A DNA stretch of 64,000 nt, taken from the NCBI RefSeq assembly GCF_900114915.1, contig NZ_FOUS01000003.1, positions 310,001-374,000 on the forward strand. The letters run 5' to 3'. The notes beneath the pieces are model-generated. The model was not told where the DNA came from. It worked only from the letters and a program-made list of their open reading frames with translations, and searched no databases. Source of the stretch: Bradyrhizobium sp. Rc3b (GTDB taxonomy: Bacteria; Pseudomonadota; Alphaproteobacteria; Rhizobiales; Xanthobacteraceae). The translations under genes were made by a program, and so were the position numbers. Below are positions 1 to 8,227 of this stretch, in pieces; positions within the stretch are counted from its first letter, which is position 1, and the number at the start of each line of letters is the position of its first letter.

Positions 1-1
1 G

Positions 2-154
2 CAACTGCCGCGCACCGGCATGCAGCCGGGCCAGCCGCCCGCAGCTCAACAGCCGGGCATGCAGCGCCCCGGCGGCTTCCAGCAGCGCCTCCCTGCCGCG
101 CAACGCCCCGCCGCACCGCGCAGACCGGTGCCGAAGGAGAAGGAGCGGCGGTGA
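2..154 (+). CDS. C-terminal end of a Gln/Pro/Arg-rich protein (partial)
   Basis: An open frame runs in from the left edge and stops at TGA 152-154, giving about 50 residues very rich in Gln, Pro, Gly and Arg and ending in a charged PKEKERR tail. No domain is visible in what remains. Third positions are mostly G/C, as in real genes of this genome. The function cannot be judged without the upstream sequence. Confidence 0.5.
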   Translation, partial: QLPRTGMQPGQPPAAQQPGMQRPGGFQQRLPAAQRPAAPRRPVPKEKERR

Positions 155-190
155 TAGTGCCGCCCTCGCCGCGCCGCTTTCTCCTTCGTC

Positions 191-269
191 ATTGCGAGAA
201 GCCCTTGCGACGAAGCAATCCAGGATCTTTCCGCGGAAGGATCCTGGATTGCTTCGCTGCGCTCGCAAT
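191..269. repeat. R8 palindromic intergenic repeat
   Basis: A perfect 17-bp inverted repeat (211-227 CGAAGCAATCCAGGATC against 240-256) is enclosed by a second outer pair, ATTGCGAG (191-198) and CTCGCAAT (262-269). It lies between the convergent partial gene and the Nudix gene, so transcripts from either side would fold into a long hairpin. This is the only copy in the window. Confidence 0.85.
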
Positions 270-333
270 CACGATGTGGAGGGAGTTGACGCTCGCCCAA
301 CCGCATTAACTCGCGAAAGCAGCGCGCTTGAAC

Positions 334-897
334 TCACGCCTCGCCGCGCAGCCAGGCCTTCACCTTCTGCAGCAGACCATGCCGCAGCTCCTCGACAGAT
401 GCGGCTTCGGCGGGTGTCAATGTCTGCAAGGCGGCATCTATGTCGTCGCTCGACGGTACCGGCTCGGCCACCGGTGCGGACGCCAACCCCGCGGCCGCAA
501 GCGCGATCGGGCCGATCTGGGTCAGGAAGGCGCGCTCATATTCCCGCGACAGGCGCGCAAGCGCGTCGTCCAGCGGCAGCCAGTCGACCGCCTTGATGTC
601 GTTCATCAGCTTGCGAACCGGACCGCCGTCGGCTTCCATCCGCCAGAAATGCACGACTTTTGAGCGGCCGCCGGACTGGTAGACGAGCGTGCCCAAAAAT
701 TCGTGGATCGCGACGTCGTGACCGGTCTCCTCGAGCACCTCGCGGTGCGCCGCTTCCTTCGGCGTTTCGCCGTCGTCGAGCTTGCCCTTGGGCAGGACCC
801 ATTCATTGCGCTTGCGCTGACGCACGACTGCAACCAGCGGCACCGCTCCCCGCCGCAGCACAATACCACCCGCCGCCATCACCGGCGCTCGCGCCAT
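334..897 (-). CDS. Nudix hydrolase
   Basis: This 187-residue protein is of the size usual for a single Nudix domain. A complete Nudix box is visible: G38, E44, then R52-E53-x-x-E56-E57-x-G59, which binds the divalent metal and catalyses attack on nucleoside-diphosphate-linked substrates. The C-terminal 60 residues are Ala/Leu-rich and less conserved. The start used is ATG at 897; the codon before it is GTG (900) and no strong ribosome site separates them. The substrate cannot be read from the sequence. The gene lies 69 bp downstream of, and on the same strand as, the phosphatidylserine decarboxylase gene. Confidence 0.9.
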   Translation of the reverse strand: MARAPVMAAGGIVLRRGAVPLVAVVRQRKRNEWVLPKGKLDDGETPKEAAHREVLEETGHDVAIHEFLGTLVYQSGGRSKVVHFWRMEADGGPVRKLMNDIKAVDWLPLDDALARLSREYERAFLTQIGPIALAAAGLASAPVAEPVPSSDDIDAALQTLTPAEAASVEELRHGLLQKVKAWLRGEA

Positions 898-966
898 CAC
901 TCACATCCGTGTCGATCTATGCATCCCCGAAGGACGATATAGGCGGCGGACGCGGCGGATTGAAGG

Positions 967-1830
967 CTATCCTCTCCTCAACAGCGCCTCTCCTGCACGA
1001 ATGCGCGTGCCCTCGGCGATGCCCTCGCAAAAGGTAAAATCGCCGGGCGCGAGGATGATGATGGTCGAGCCGTGCTCGAACCAGCCGAGCTCCTCGCCCT
1101 TGGCCACGTTGACGTCGCAGGGGAAATTGACCGGCCCGCGGGTCTGCGCGTTCAGCACCATGTCGAGGAAGTGCAGGCGGATGCTCGCGACCAGGATCGC
1201 GGCGACCGGCACCAGCGTCACCGCCTCGCCGGTCGAAAGATGCGTCCGGATCACAGCGCGCTCGTTCTTGCAGAAGAGACGCTCGACCCGCTTCAAGGCG
1301 ATCGGATTGACGTTCCAGACATCGCCATGGATCAGCGTGACACGCTCGATATGCGCGTCAAACGGCGCATGGAAGCGATGATACATGCTCGAGGTCAGCC
1401 GCAGCGTGACGAAGGAGCCGTTGCGGTGCTGGTCGACCAGCGCGGAATCGCCGAGCAGGTCGAGCAGCGAATAGGGCGCGCCCTTGACCTGAAACAGCTC
1501 GGTGTCGGCGATCTTCCCGTGGGCGCCGACGATGCCGTCAGAGGGGCTGGCGACAGTGGAAGGATCCGGATCAAAGGGTCGCAGGCCCGGCTTCAGCTCC
1601 CGGGTGAAGCAATCGTGCAGACTCCTAAAATGCGTCTTGCGTGCCTCGGACAGATCGAGGTCGGAGAACAGCTTCCACAGCGCGATCGAGAAGTCTCGCA
1701 CGAGCGGATTCTCGATCTTGGAGAACCAGCCCATGAAGCGGGTCAGGGCCGCGCGCGGAATGCGGTTGGTCAACAGGAAGTTGAGGTCTTCCTGCTGGGT
1801 GAAAGAGGCGATGAGGGCTTTGACTGTCAT
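967..1830 (-). CDS. psd: Phosphatidylserine decarboxylase proenzyme
   Basis: This 287-residue protein converts phosphatidylserine to phosphatidylethanolamine at the membrane. The family cleaves itself at a (L/H)GST site to make a pyruvoyl cofactor; here the site is HGST with Gly254-Ser255, 33 residues from the C-terminus. That leaves a short alpha and a long beta chain, as expected for type I enzymes. A conserved PSDG segment lies near residue 95, and an MYHRFHAP segment mid-protein supplies family histidines. Gene and length are intact. It is divergent from the aminotransferase at 1866 with only 35 bp between the two starts, and lies near a PmtA-type gene that would use its product. Confidence 0.93.
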   Translation of the reverse strand: MTVKALIASFTQQEDLNFLLTNRIPRAALTRFMGWFSKIENPLVRDFSIALWKLFSDLDLSEARKTHFRSLHDCFTRELKPGLRPFDPDPSTVASPSDGIVGAHGKIADTELFQVKGAPYSLLDLLGDSALVDQHRNGSFVTLRLTSSMYHRFHAPFDAHIERVTLIHGDVWNVNPIALKRVERLFCKNERAVIRTHLSTGEAVTLVPVAAILVASIRLHFLDMVLNAQTRGPVNFPCDVNVAKGEELGWFEHGSTIIILAPGDFTFCEGIAEGTRIRAGEALLRRG

Positions 1831-1865
1831 GAATCTGTCAGCTCACAGGGTTAGCGCTTGTTGTC

Positions 1866-3530
1866 ATGGAAACGACACTGCCGATTCTCTCGATGTCCGT
1901 GGCCGCCGCAGCGTCCGCTGCCGCCGTCTTCCCGAAGATCAAGGCGCGGGTCGAGTTGTCCCGCGCCAAGCACCGCTCTCTCGCCGGGCACTCCAAGATG
2001 TCGCGCCGGGTGGCGAAGCTGCTCCCGTTCTACGAGTTCAGCGGGGATCAGTATTTCGGCTGCGATGGCGCGCCTGATAACGTCGTGACGCAGCGCAAGG
2101 ACGCCTTCTTCCGTCTCGCCAAACTCTACGCCGAGCGCTATCCCAAGGGACGCGCGATGACGAAGGAAGCGGCGGAGACAATCTCCGACCTGCACTTCAC
2201 CGAGAGCTACCGCGTGCCATTCCAGTTCTCGCGCCTCGTCCGCGAGCACCTGGGCACCTCGACCTTCATGGAATCGTCCAGCGGCGTCACCGTCACGGAT
2301 GTCGACGGCAACACGTCCTACGACCTCACGGGATCCTACGGCGTCAATATCTTCGGCAACGACTTCTACAAGGAGTGCATCGAGGGCGCCGAGAAGCGCG
2401 CGCATGCGCTCGGTCCCGTGCTCGGCCCCTATCATCCCGTCATCCTCGATAACGTGCAGCGTCTGTGCCAGATCTCCGGCCTCGACGAAGTCTCGTTCCA
2501 CATGTCCGGCACCGAAGCCGTGATGCAGGCGGTGCGGCTTGCGCGCTACCACACCAAGCGCACGCATCTGGTTCGTTTCGCCGGCGCCTATCACGGCTGG
2601 TGGGGCGACGTGCAGCCCGGCGTCGGCAACCCGATTCCCGCGCACGAGACCTACACCCTCGCCGAAATGTCCGAGAAGACGCTGCACGTCCTGCGCACCC
2701 GCAAGGACATCGCGTGCGTGCTGGTCAATCCGCTGCAGGGCCTGCATCCCAACGCCAACGCGCCCGGCGATTCCTCGCTGGTGGATTCCTCTCGCGGCGG
2801 CAATTTCGATCGCGCGGCCTACACCGAGTGGCTTGCGAGGCTGCGAGAAGTCTGCACCGAGCGCGGCATCGTGCTGATCTTCGACGAGGTCTTCGTCGGC
2901 TTCCGCCTCGCCGCTGGCGGCGCCCAGGAATATTTCGGCGTGCGCGCCGACATGGTGACCTACGGCAAGAGCCTCGCCGGCGGCCTGCCGGTCGGCGTGG
3001 TCTGCGGCAAGCGCGAGCTGATGCGCCGCTTCCGCGACGACCGGCCCGCCGACATCTGCTTTGCCCGCGGCACCTTCAACTCGCATCCCTACGTCATGAC
3101 GGCCATGGACGAGTTCCTGAGCCGGCTCGCCAGCCCGAACTTCCGCGCCATCTATGACGGGCTGGACGCGACCTGGAATAGCCGCGTGCAGAAGCTCAAC
3201 CAGATGATGACCGACGCCGGCCTGCCGGTGCGGTTCGCCAACTTCTCGTCGATCTGGACGGTGAAATACACCACGCCGTCCCGCTACAACTGGATGCTGC
3301 AATATTATCTGCGCGCCGAAGGCCTGTCCTTGAGCTGGGTCGGCACCGGCCGGCTGATCTTCAGCCTGAACTACACCGACGCCGACTTCACCGAGGTTGC
3401 CGAACGCTTCGTCCGCGCCGCCGGGAAGATGAAGGCGGACGGCTTCTGGTGGCACGACGGCGTGCTCACCAACAAGCAGATCAAGCGGCAGATCCTGAAG
3501 GAGATGCTGGCCAAGCGCTTCGGGCGCTGA
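1866..3530 (+). CDS. Class-III PLP aminotransferase, glutamate-1-semialdehyde aminomutase-like
   Basis: This 554-residue protein is longer than HemL (about 430) because of an N-terminal extension of roughly 120 residues carrying a basic, amphipathic segment. The fold type I core is clear: MSGTEAVMQAVRLAR mid-protein, an IFDEVFVGFR segment with the cofactor-binding Asp, and the Schiff-base lysine K368 in YGKSLAGG. Automated pipelines would call it a glutamate-1-semialdehyde 2,1-aminomutase, but the extension and the tight divergent pairing with psd suggest another amino substrate, perhaps one linked to lipid headgroups. That last point is inference. The start at ATG 1866 is the first in frame. 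Confidence 0.85.
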   Translation: METTLPILSMSVAAAASAAAVFPKIKARVELSRAKHRSLAGHSKMSRRVAKLLPFYEFSGDQYFGCDGAPDNVVTQRKDAFFRLAKLYAERYPKGRAMTKEAAETISDLHFTESYRVPFQFSRLVREHLGTSTFMESSSGVTVTDVDGNTSYDLTGSYGVNIFGNDFYKECIEGAEKRAHALGPVLGPYHPVILDNVQRLCQISGLDEVSFHMSGTEAVMQAVRLARYHTKRTHLVRFAGAYHGWWGDVQPGVGNPIPAHETYTLAEMSEKTLHVLRTRKDIACVLVNPLQGLHPNANAPGDSSLVDSSRGGNFDRAAYTEWLARLREVCTERGIVLIFDEVFVGFRLAAGGAQEYFGVRADMVTYGKSLAGGLPVGVVCGKRELMRRFRDDRPADICFARGTFNSHPYVMTAMDEFLSRLASPNFRAIYDGLDATWNSRVQKLNQMMTDAGLPVRFANFSSIWTVKYTTPSRYNWMLQYYLRAEGLSLSWVGTGRLIFSLNYTDADFTEVAERFVRAAGKMKADGFWWHDGVLTNKQIKRQILKEMLAKRFGR

Positions 3531-3555
3531 GGCCACACTGCGCGGGCTTGCTCCG

Positions 3556-3721
3556 CCTCTCCCGCTTGCGGGAGAGGCCGACGCGCCCCGGGCGATGCGA
3601 AAGCATCGTCCCGCGCGCGGCGGGTGAGGGTTCTCGCCGCGTAGGGGCACCCTCAGCAATCCCCGACAATCCCGACGCCGAGACACCCCCACTCCAGCCC
3701 TCCCCCGCAAGCGGGAGAGGG
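3556..3721. repeat. R3 palindromic intergenic repeat
   Basis: The element opens with CTCTCCCGCTTGCGGGAGAG and closes with the complementary CCCGCAAGCGGGAGAGG, with an inner GCGATGCGAAAGCATCGT hairpin. It fills most of the 350-bp gap between two convergent genes. A degenerate tail with GCCCGGGACAAGCCCGGGC continues to about 3840. Related copies lie at 54589 and 56304. Confidence 0.85.
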
Positions 3722-3880
3722 AGCCCGCTGCCTTTGCCGCTGCACTGTGTGCACCATATGCGATTGTCCGACCGCAAGCGGGGAGAGGCGAAGAAGAAGC
3801 CCCCAAGACGTGGATGCCCGGGACAAGCCCGGGCATGACGCAACCATTAGACATCGGAGTGTGTCGTGTACGCAGCGCGC

Positions 3881-4540
3881 TCAGGCGTGCTGCTCTTCGA
3901 GCGTGGGCTCGCCGATGAGGCCCAGCGTGTGCTCGGGGTTGAGGTGCAGGCCGGGGTCCATCAGCTCGCCGCGCATCAGGGCGAGCGGCGCGCTGCGATA
4001 GAGCATCAGATCGTGGAAGGGATCGGTCAGGATTTTGGTCATCCAGACGAGGCCGGTTTCGACGTCACGGATGAAGAACAGGTGCACGGTGCGGAACAAC
4101 AGACCGCCGCCGCCAACCACGAGCCAGATCTTGGCGACCTGCCGCATGAAGTCGGTCGCGCTCGCCCAGGGGGTGAACAGGCCGAACAGAGTCGGATCGG
4201 CGAACAGCACCAGCGGAGAAGCCGCCCAGATCGCCATCAGCACCACCTTGCGCTGCAGGTTGTAGCCGACCTTGATCTCTTCCTTGTGCTCGTGGGTGGC
4301 CTGGTTGATGTGGTCGTAGCCGTGCGGCTCGAAGAAGAAGTGACCGGCCTGGCGCGAGGTCATCGAGACCAGCCAGCCGACCAGCGCGGAGACGACGGGA
4401 TCGATGAACAGCCAGACATAGGCGAAGAGAAAGCTCAGCGCGCTGACGAAGTGCAGGCTCTGGTTGATGCGGCTGTGGTGATAGTAGCGATGGTCGTCCC
4501 AGCGCTGGATCCGCAGCTGCTCGAGATAATTCTTGATCAT
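3881..4540 (-). CDS. DUF962/Mpo1-like integral membrane protein
   Basis: This 219-residue protein has about four hydrophobic membrane segments. It carries a pattern resembling the DUF962/Mpo1 family: HHSRINQSLH near the N-terminus and RQAGHFFFEPHG about 45 residues later. In that family the histidines bind iron for fatty-acid alpha-oxidation. I infer membership from these motifs only; overall similarity may be weak. ATG 4540 is preferred because GGGGGAGAGC precedes it, and an in-frame ATG at 4552 would lie upstream of that ribosome site. The neighbours are lipid enzymes (PmtA-type methyltransferase, Psd), which fits a membrane-lipid role. Confidence 0.6.
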   Translation of the reverse strand: MIKNYLEQLRIQRWDDHRYYHHSRINQSLHFVSALSFLFAYVWLFIDPVVSALVGWLVSMTSRQAGHFFFEPHGYDHINQATHEHKEEIKVGYNLQRKVVLMAIWAASPLVLFADPTLFGLFTPWASATDFMRQVAKIWLVVGGGGLLFRTVHLFFIRDVETGLVWMTKILTDPFHDLMLYRSAPLALMRGELMDPGLHLNPEHTLGLIGEPTLEEQHA

Positions 4541-4665
4541 GCTCTCCCCCAAAATGCTTTCGGGTACGGGATTACAGGGATTCGATGTAGGCCGTGTGAC
4601 ATCATCATTTTGTCATGTGACGATGTGCAGCGGCGCGATGACGCACTTAACGCGTGAGCTTCAGC

Positions 4666-5355
4666 TCACGCCGCTTTGGCGACGTCGACCTTGCGGAAGC
4701 GCACCAGCGAGAAATGGCCGAGCGGCGGAATCAGGCGGCGCTCGGCGAGCTCGATGCCGTGGGCGCCGGCCAGCCATTTGGCATAGCGCGACCAGGCGAA
4801 ATCGGCGGTGCGGAAGCCGAGCGGACGCACCACCGGCTGCAGCTTCTGCTCGATGAAACGGCGCATGCCGGCGTCCGCGCTGACGCGGGTGAGGATGATC
4901 AGCTCGCCGCCGGGACGCAGCACGCGGGCGAATTCGTCGAGCGCCTTCTCCGGGTTCGGCACGGCGGTGACGACATATTGCGCCATCACGACGTCGAAGG
5001 AATTGTCGGGGAATTCGAGCTTCTCCGCATCCATCACCGCGAGCCCCTCGACGTTCTTCAGCTTGCCCTCGGTGACGCGCTGGCGCGCCTTGTCCAGCAT
5101 TGCTTCCGAGATGTCGGTGCCGAAGATGCGCAGGTTCGGTGCATAGAGCGGCAGCGAGATGCCGGTGCCGACGCCGACCTCGAGCACGCGGCCGCCGATC
5201 TTGTTGGTGGCCGCGATCGCAGCCTGCCGGCCCTTGGCGAACACACCGCCGAACACGAGATCGTAGACGGGCGCCCAGCGGTCATAGGCCTGCTCGACCG
5301 TGCCACGCGTGAGGTCGAGCTGCTGGGTGCCGTCAAGGTTCATGATCTTAGCCAT
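4666..5355 (-). CDS. pmtA: SAM-dependent methyltransferase, PmtA-type phosphatidylethanolamine N-methyltransferase
   Basis: This 229-residue class-I methyltransferase has the SAM-binding motif I VLEVGVGTG (residues 57-65), an acidic motif II in GTDIS, and a post-I MDAEKLEFPDNSFD segment. The motif-I form and the small size match the PmtA family that methylates phosphatidylethanolamine three times to phosphatidylcholine in rhizobia; an ubiquinone/menaquinone C-methyltransferase is the main alternative. It is transcribed toward the DUF962-like gene and follows a glycosyltransferase gene by 33 bp, probably as one unit. With Psd nearby, the two genes could cover phosphatidylserine to phosphatidylcholine. 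Confidence 0.75.
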   Translation of the reverse strand: MAKIMNLDGTQQLDLTRGTVEQAYDRWAPVYDLVFGGVFAKGRQAAIAATNKIGGRVLEVGVGTGISLPLYAPNLRIFGTDISEAMLDKARQRVTEGKLKNVEGLAVMDAEKLEFPDNSFDVVMAQYVVTAVPNPEKALDEFARVLRPGGELIILTRVSADAGMRRFIEQKLQPVVRPLGFRTADFAWSRYAKWLAGAHGIELAERRLIPPLGHFSLVRFRKVDVAKAA

Positions 5356-5388
5356 CGATGAGGTTCTCGCTGTGGTTCAAATGAAAGA

Positions 5389-6441
5389 TCAACCGCGCAC
5401 CGGCCGCCGCGCCATGCGAGGCGAGGCGCGCAGGACGCGGCTGGGCTGAAGTGAGGTGAGATTGCCGACGAACTGGCGCGCGCTGTTTTCCCAGGAACGC
5501 TCCAGCGCGAAGTTGCGGCAGGTCTCGCGCGACATGGTGAGCGCGCGCAGGCACGCGGTACGCAGATCGTGGTCGATCGCGCCGATCGGGTGATCGGCGA
5601 TGACGTCCTTGGGGCCCGTCACCGGAAACGCCGCAACCGGCGTGCCGCAGGCCAGCGCCTCCAGCTGCACCACGCCAAACGTATCGGTCAGGCTCGGAAA
5701 CACGAACACGTCGGCGGCGGCGAGATGCGCGGTGAGATCCGCGCCCTTCTTCTCGCCGAGGAACACCACGTCCGGATATTTCCTCTCGAGCGCCGCCTTC
5801 TGCGGGCCGTCACCGACGACGACCTTGGTGCCGGGCAGATCGAGCGAAAGAAACGCTTCGAGATTCTTCTCCACCGCGACCCGGCCCATGGTCATGAAGA
5901 TCGGCCCCGGCAGATCGAGCCGTGCCGGATGATCGGGATGAAACAGCTCGGTGTTGACGCCGCGGGTCCAGAAGCCGAGTCGCTTGAAGCCGCGCTCGGA
6001 GAGCTCCTGCCGCAGCGAGGGCGTCGCCACCATCGTCATCGCGGCGGCATCATGAAAGTGGCGCAGCACGGCATAACCGACGGCGGCGGGAATGCCGGTC
6101 CGCACCGAGACATATTCGGGAAAGCGCGTCGTGTAGGACGTGGTGAAGGCAAGCCGGTTGCGGCGGCAATAGGCCCGCGCGGCCCAGCCGATCGGACCTT
6201 CGGTCGCGATGTGGAGCGCGTCCGGCGCAGCCTTCTCGATCCGCCGCGCGATCTCCTTTCCGCTCGGCAGCGCGATGCGCAGGCCCGGATAGGTCGGCAG
6301 TGGCCAGGACGGAAAGCCGTCCGGCGTCAGGAAGTCGATCTCGACATCGAGGGCCTTGGCGGCGTTCGCCAGCGAGGTCAGGGTGCGGACCACACCGTTA
6401 ACCTGGGGATGCCAGGCGTCAGTCGCGATTAATACCCGCAT
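5389..6441 (-). CDS. GT4-family glycosyltransferase
   Basis: This 350-residue retaining GT-B glycosyltransferase has the N-terminal WHPQVNGVVRT motif typical of lipid-linked alpha-glycosyl/mannosyltransferases (MgtA/SQD2-like). It also has FMTMGRVAVEKNL at the domain junction and the C-terminal nucleotide-sugar signature TDTFGVVQLEALACG. The acceptor is not identifiable; the position upstream of the PmtA-type gene suggests a glycolipid acceptor. The start is placed at ATG 6441 (MRVLIATDAWHPQ) because the fold begins there; upstream in-frame residues look non-coding. The promoter must lie in the 275 bp shared with the divergent L,D-transpeptidase gene. Confidence 0.85.
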   Translation of the reverse strand: MRVLIATDAWHPQVNGVVRTLTSLANAAKALDVEIDFLTPDGFPSWPLPTYPGLRIALPSGKEIARRIEKAAPDALHIATEGPIGWAARAYCRRNRLAFTTSYTTRFPEYVSVRTGIPAAVGYAVLRHFHDAAAMTMVATPSLRQELSERGFKRLGFWTRGVNTELFHPDHPARLDLPGPIFMTMGRVAVEKNLEAFLSLDLPGTKVVVGDGPQKAALERKYPDVVFLGEKKGADLTAHLAAADVFVFPSLTDTFGVVQLEALACGTPVAAFPVTGPKDVIADHPIGAIDHDLRTACLRALTMSRETCRNFALERSWENSARQFVGNLTSLQPSRVLRASPRMARRPVRG

Positions 6442-6716
6442 GGGGAAATCCCGAGAGTTTGATGATTCTCGGTTTCCGACCATCAACGAAGGATATTTCA
6501 GGCGTGTGACGTCACAGAAGTGTCGGCCCACCGTTTTGTTCGTTAACGGGCGCCTGCGGCCACGAAACTGTCATGAAACAATCCTTGCCGCCGTGAAACC
6601 GTTTTCGGTTTTCCGCGCAAATGTCCCGAAACGTTTTGCCGTTAGTGATCTTGCGCAACGGAGCACCGCAACGGTGCCGCGGTGGCCGAGACCACCGAGC
6701 AAACAGGGGCGATCAC

Positions 6717-7433
6717 ATGTTCAATCTGGACACGTTCAAGACGTTTTCGCGCGCCGTTGCTTTTGGCGCAGTCGCGGTCTCCGCGATCGCATTCGCAGGC
6801 GCAGCCAAGGCCGCGCCAGTGCAGCTCTTCCCCTTCTTCCAGCCGCTGCCGCCGTTCGCCGCGCCGCAGCCGATCCAGCCCTATCAGCCCTACCAGGCAC
6901 CGACCTATCAGACCGAGCCGTCCGAAGATCAGGACGCCGTGGAGATGCCGGCACGCTTCCGTCGCCAGACCGTGTCCTACGCGACGCGTGAGGCGCCGGG
7001 CACCATCATCATCGATACGCCCAACACCTATCTCTATTACGTGCTCGGCAACGGCCAGGCGCTGCGCTACGGCATCGGCGTCGGCCGCGACGGCTTCACC
7101 TGGTCGGGCACGCAGTCCGTCACCAGAAAGGCAGAGTGGCCGGCCTGGACTCCGCCGCCGGAAATGATCGCCCGCCAGCCCTATCTGCCGCGCCACATGG
7201 CCGGTGGCCCCGGTAACCCGCTTGGCGCCCGCGCCATGTATCTCGGCGGCACCATCTACCGCATCCACGGCACCAACGCCCCCGACACCATCGGCAAGCG
7301 CGTCTCTTCCGGCTGCATTCGCCTGACCAATGATGACGTTTCCGACCTCTACTCCCGCGTCAACGTCGGCACCAAGGTGATTGTGCTGCCGATGACGGAA
7401 CGGAGAGCGGAGCTCGGAACCGCGACGCGCTGA
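6717..7433 (+). CDS. L,D-transpeptidase (YkuD/ErfK domain), secreted
   Basis: This 238-residue protein has a signal peptide (FSRAVAFGAVAVSAIAFAG, cleavage near AKAAP), a Pro/Gln-rich spacer of about 40 residues and a YkuD domain. The catalytic signature is intact: HGTNAPDTIG, then SSGCIRL, with the nucleophilic Cys. Such enzymes make 3-3 peptidoglycan cross-links or attach proteins to peptidoglycan. ATG 6717 is preceded by AGGGG eight bases away. A close paralogue lies at 52234-53439. The gene is followed by a hairpin terminator. Confidence 0.93.
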   Translation: MFNLDTFKTFSRAVAFGAVAVSAIAFAGAAKAAPVQLFPFFQPLPPFAAPQPIQPYQPYQAPTYQTEPSEDQDAVEMPARFRRQTVSYATREAPGTIIIDTPNTYLYYVLGNGQALRYGIGVGRDGFTWSGTQSVTRKAEWPAWTPPPEMIARQPYLPRHMAGGPGNPLGARAMYLGGTIYRIHGTNAPDTIGKRVSSGCIRLTNDDVSDLYSRVNVGTKVIVLPMTERRAELGTATR

Positions 7434-7457
7434 ACCGACAGGACATTGTGACGCAAA

Positions 7458-7490
7458 CGGCCCCGGAACATCCCCGGGGCCGCTTTCGTT
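7458..7490 (+). terminator. Rho-independent-type terminator after the L,D-transpeptidase gene
   Basis: A nine-base stem CGGCCCCGG (7458-7466) pairs with CCGGGGCCG (7474-7482) around a seven-base loop and is followed by CTTTCGTTT. It begins 25 bp after the stop codon. Confidence 0.75.
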
Positions 7491-7547
7491 TGCCCTCGAC
7501 ATTCCGGCGCGCGCTTGCTGCGGCGCGGGTCCCCGATGGAGGCGCAA

Positions 7548-7964
7548 ATGCAATCACGCCTGCAGACGTCACGAAGTTCATCGCTGCGCACGATTGCGGC
7601 CGCCGGAGCAGTGACACTGCTTCTCTCGACCCCCTCGCTCGCGCAGCAGCCTGCGGGCAACGAGGCAGCCCACCAAGCCTTCAACAATTCCTGCCGCACC
7701 TGCCATTCCGTGAAGGAAGGCGACAACCGTCTCGGCCCCAACCTCAACAAGATTCTGGGACGCAAGGCCGGCGCGCTCCCGGACTATAATTATTCCTCTG
7801 CGATGAAGGATGCCGGTTTCGTCTGGGACCAGGACAAGCTCGCGCGCTTCATGGTCAAGCCGGACGAGGTCGTTTCCGGCAACAAGATGCAGCCCTATGG
7901 CGGCATCTCGGCGGAGGAAGCGGGGAAGATCGTTGCTTATTTGCAGGCAGGTGGGACGCCCTAA
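7548..7964 (+). CDS. Periplasmic class-I cytochrome c
   Basis: This 138-residue protein has an N-terminal signal segment (SLRTIAAAGAVTLLLSTPSLA) and one haem-attachment motif, CRTCH. The sixth ligand is probably the Met of NKMQPYGG near the C-terminus, as in mitochondrial-type c2 cytochromes (LGPNLNKILGRKAG also fits). ATG 7548 is chosen because GGAGG lies five bases before it; two upstream in-frame starts lack a site. It should carry electrons in the periplasm; the partner is unknown. The stop TAA overlaps the stop of the opposing gene at the shared CTAA. Confidence 0.9.
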   Translation: MQSRLQTSRSSSLRTIAAAGAVTLLLSTPSLAQQPAGNEAAHQAFNNSCRTCHSVKEGDNRLGPNLNKILGRKAGALPDYNYSSAMKDAGFVWDQDKLARFMVKPDEVVSGNKMQPYGGISAEEAGKIVAYLQAGGTP

Positions 7965-8227
7965 CGAATCCGCCGCTCCGCAATCAACCTCAGCCACGCC
8001 GCCGAGTGAAACGCGCTCATCAAGAGATACATCGGCACCATGCCGCCGAGCACAGATCCCTGCCCGGCGCCGCACAGCATGTCCGGCCCACCCCCGATCA
8101 TGGCCGTCAGCACGGCCATGATCGCGAAGGTTGGCGTCGCCGCCAAGGCCAGCCACTTGGCGAGATGGCGCGCAGCCACCACGCCATCGCGACCGGCGCC
8201 GGCCGTTGCGTTGAGCGGACTAGTCAC
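7961..8227 (-). CDS. Small membrane protein coupled to the DUF899 gene
   Basis: This 88-residue protein has two predicted membrane segments (WLALAATPTFAIMAVLTAMIG and GGMVPMYLLMSAFHSAAWL). The start is GTG 8227, which overlaps the end of the DUF899 gene (…GTGACTAG), so translation is probably coupled. A cysteine lies in DMLCGAG between the segments. No family name is recognised. An open frame extends further upstream but there only mirrors the DUF899 gene. Confidence 0.7.
   Translation of the reverse strand: MTSPLNATAGAGRDGVVAARHLAKWLALAATPTFAIMAVLTAMIGGGPDMLCGAGQGSVLGGMVPMYLLMSAFHSAAWLRLIAERRIR

Noticed and set aside
1851..3854. A 667-codon open frame on the minus strand opposite the aminotransferase gene
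   Set aside because: It mirrors the high-G+C third positions of the real gene on the other strand and shows no recognisable domain.
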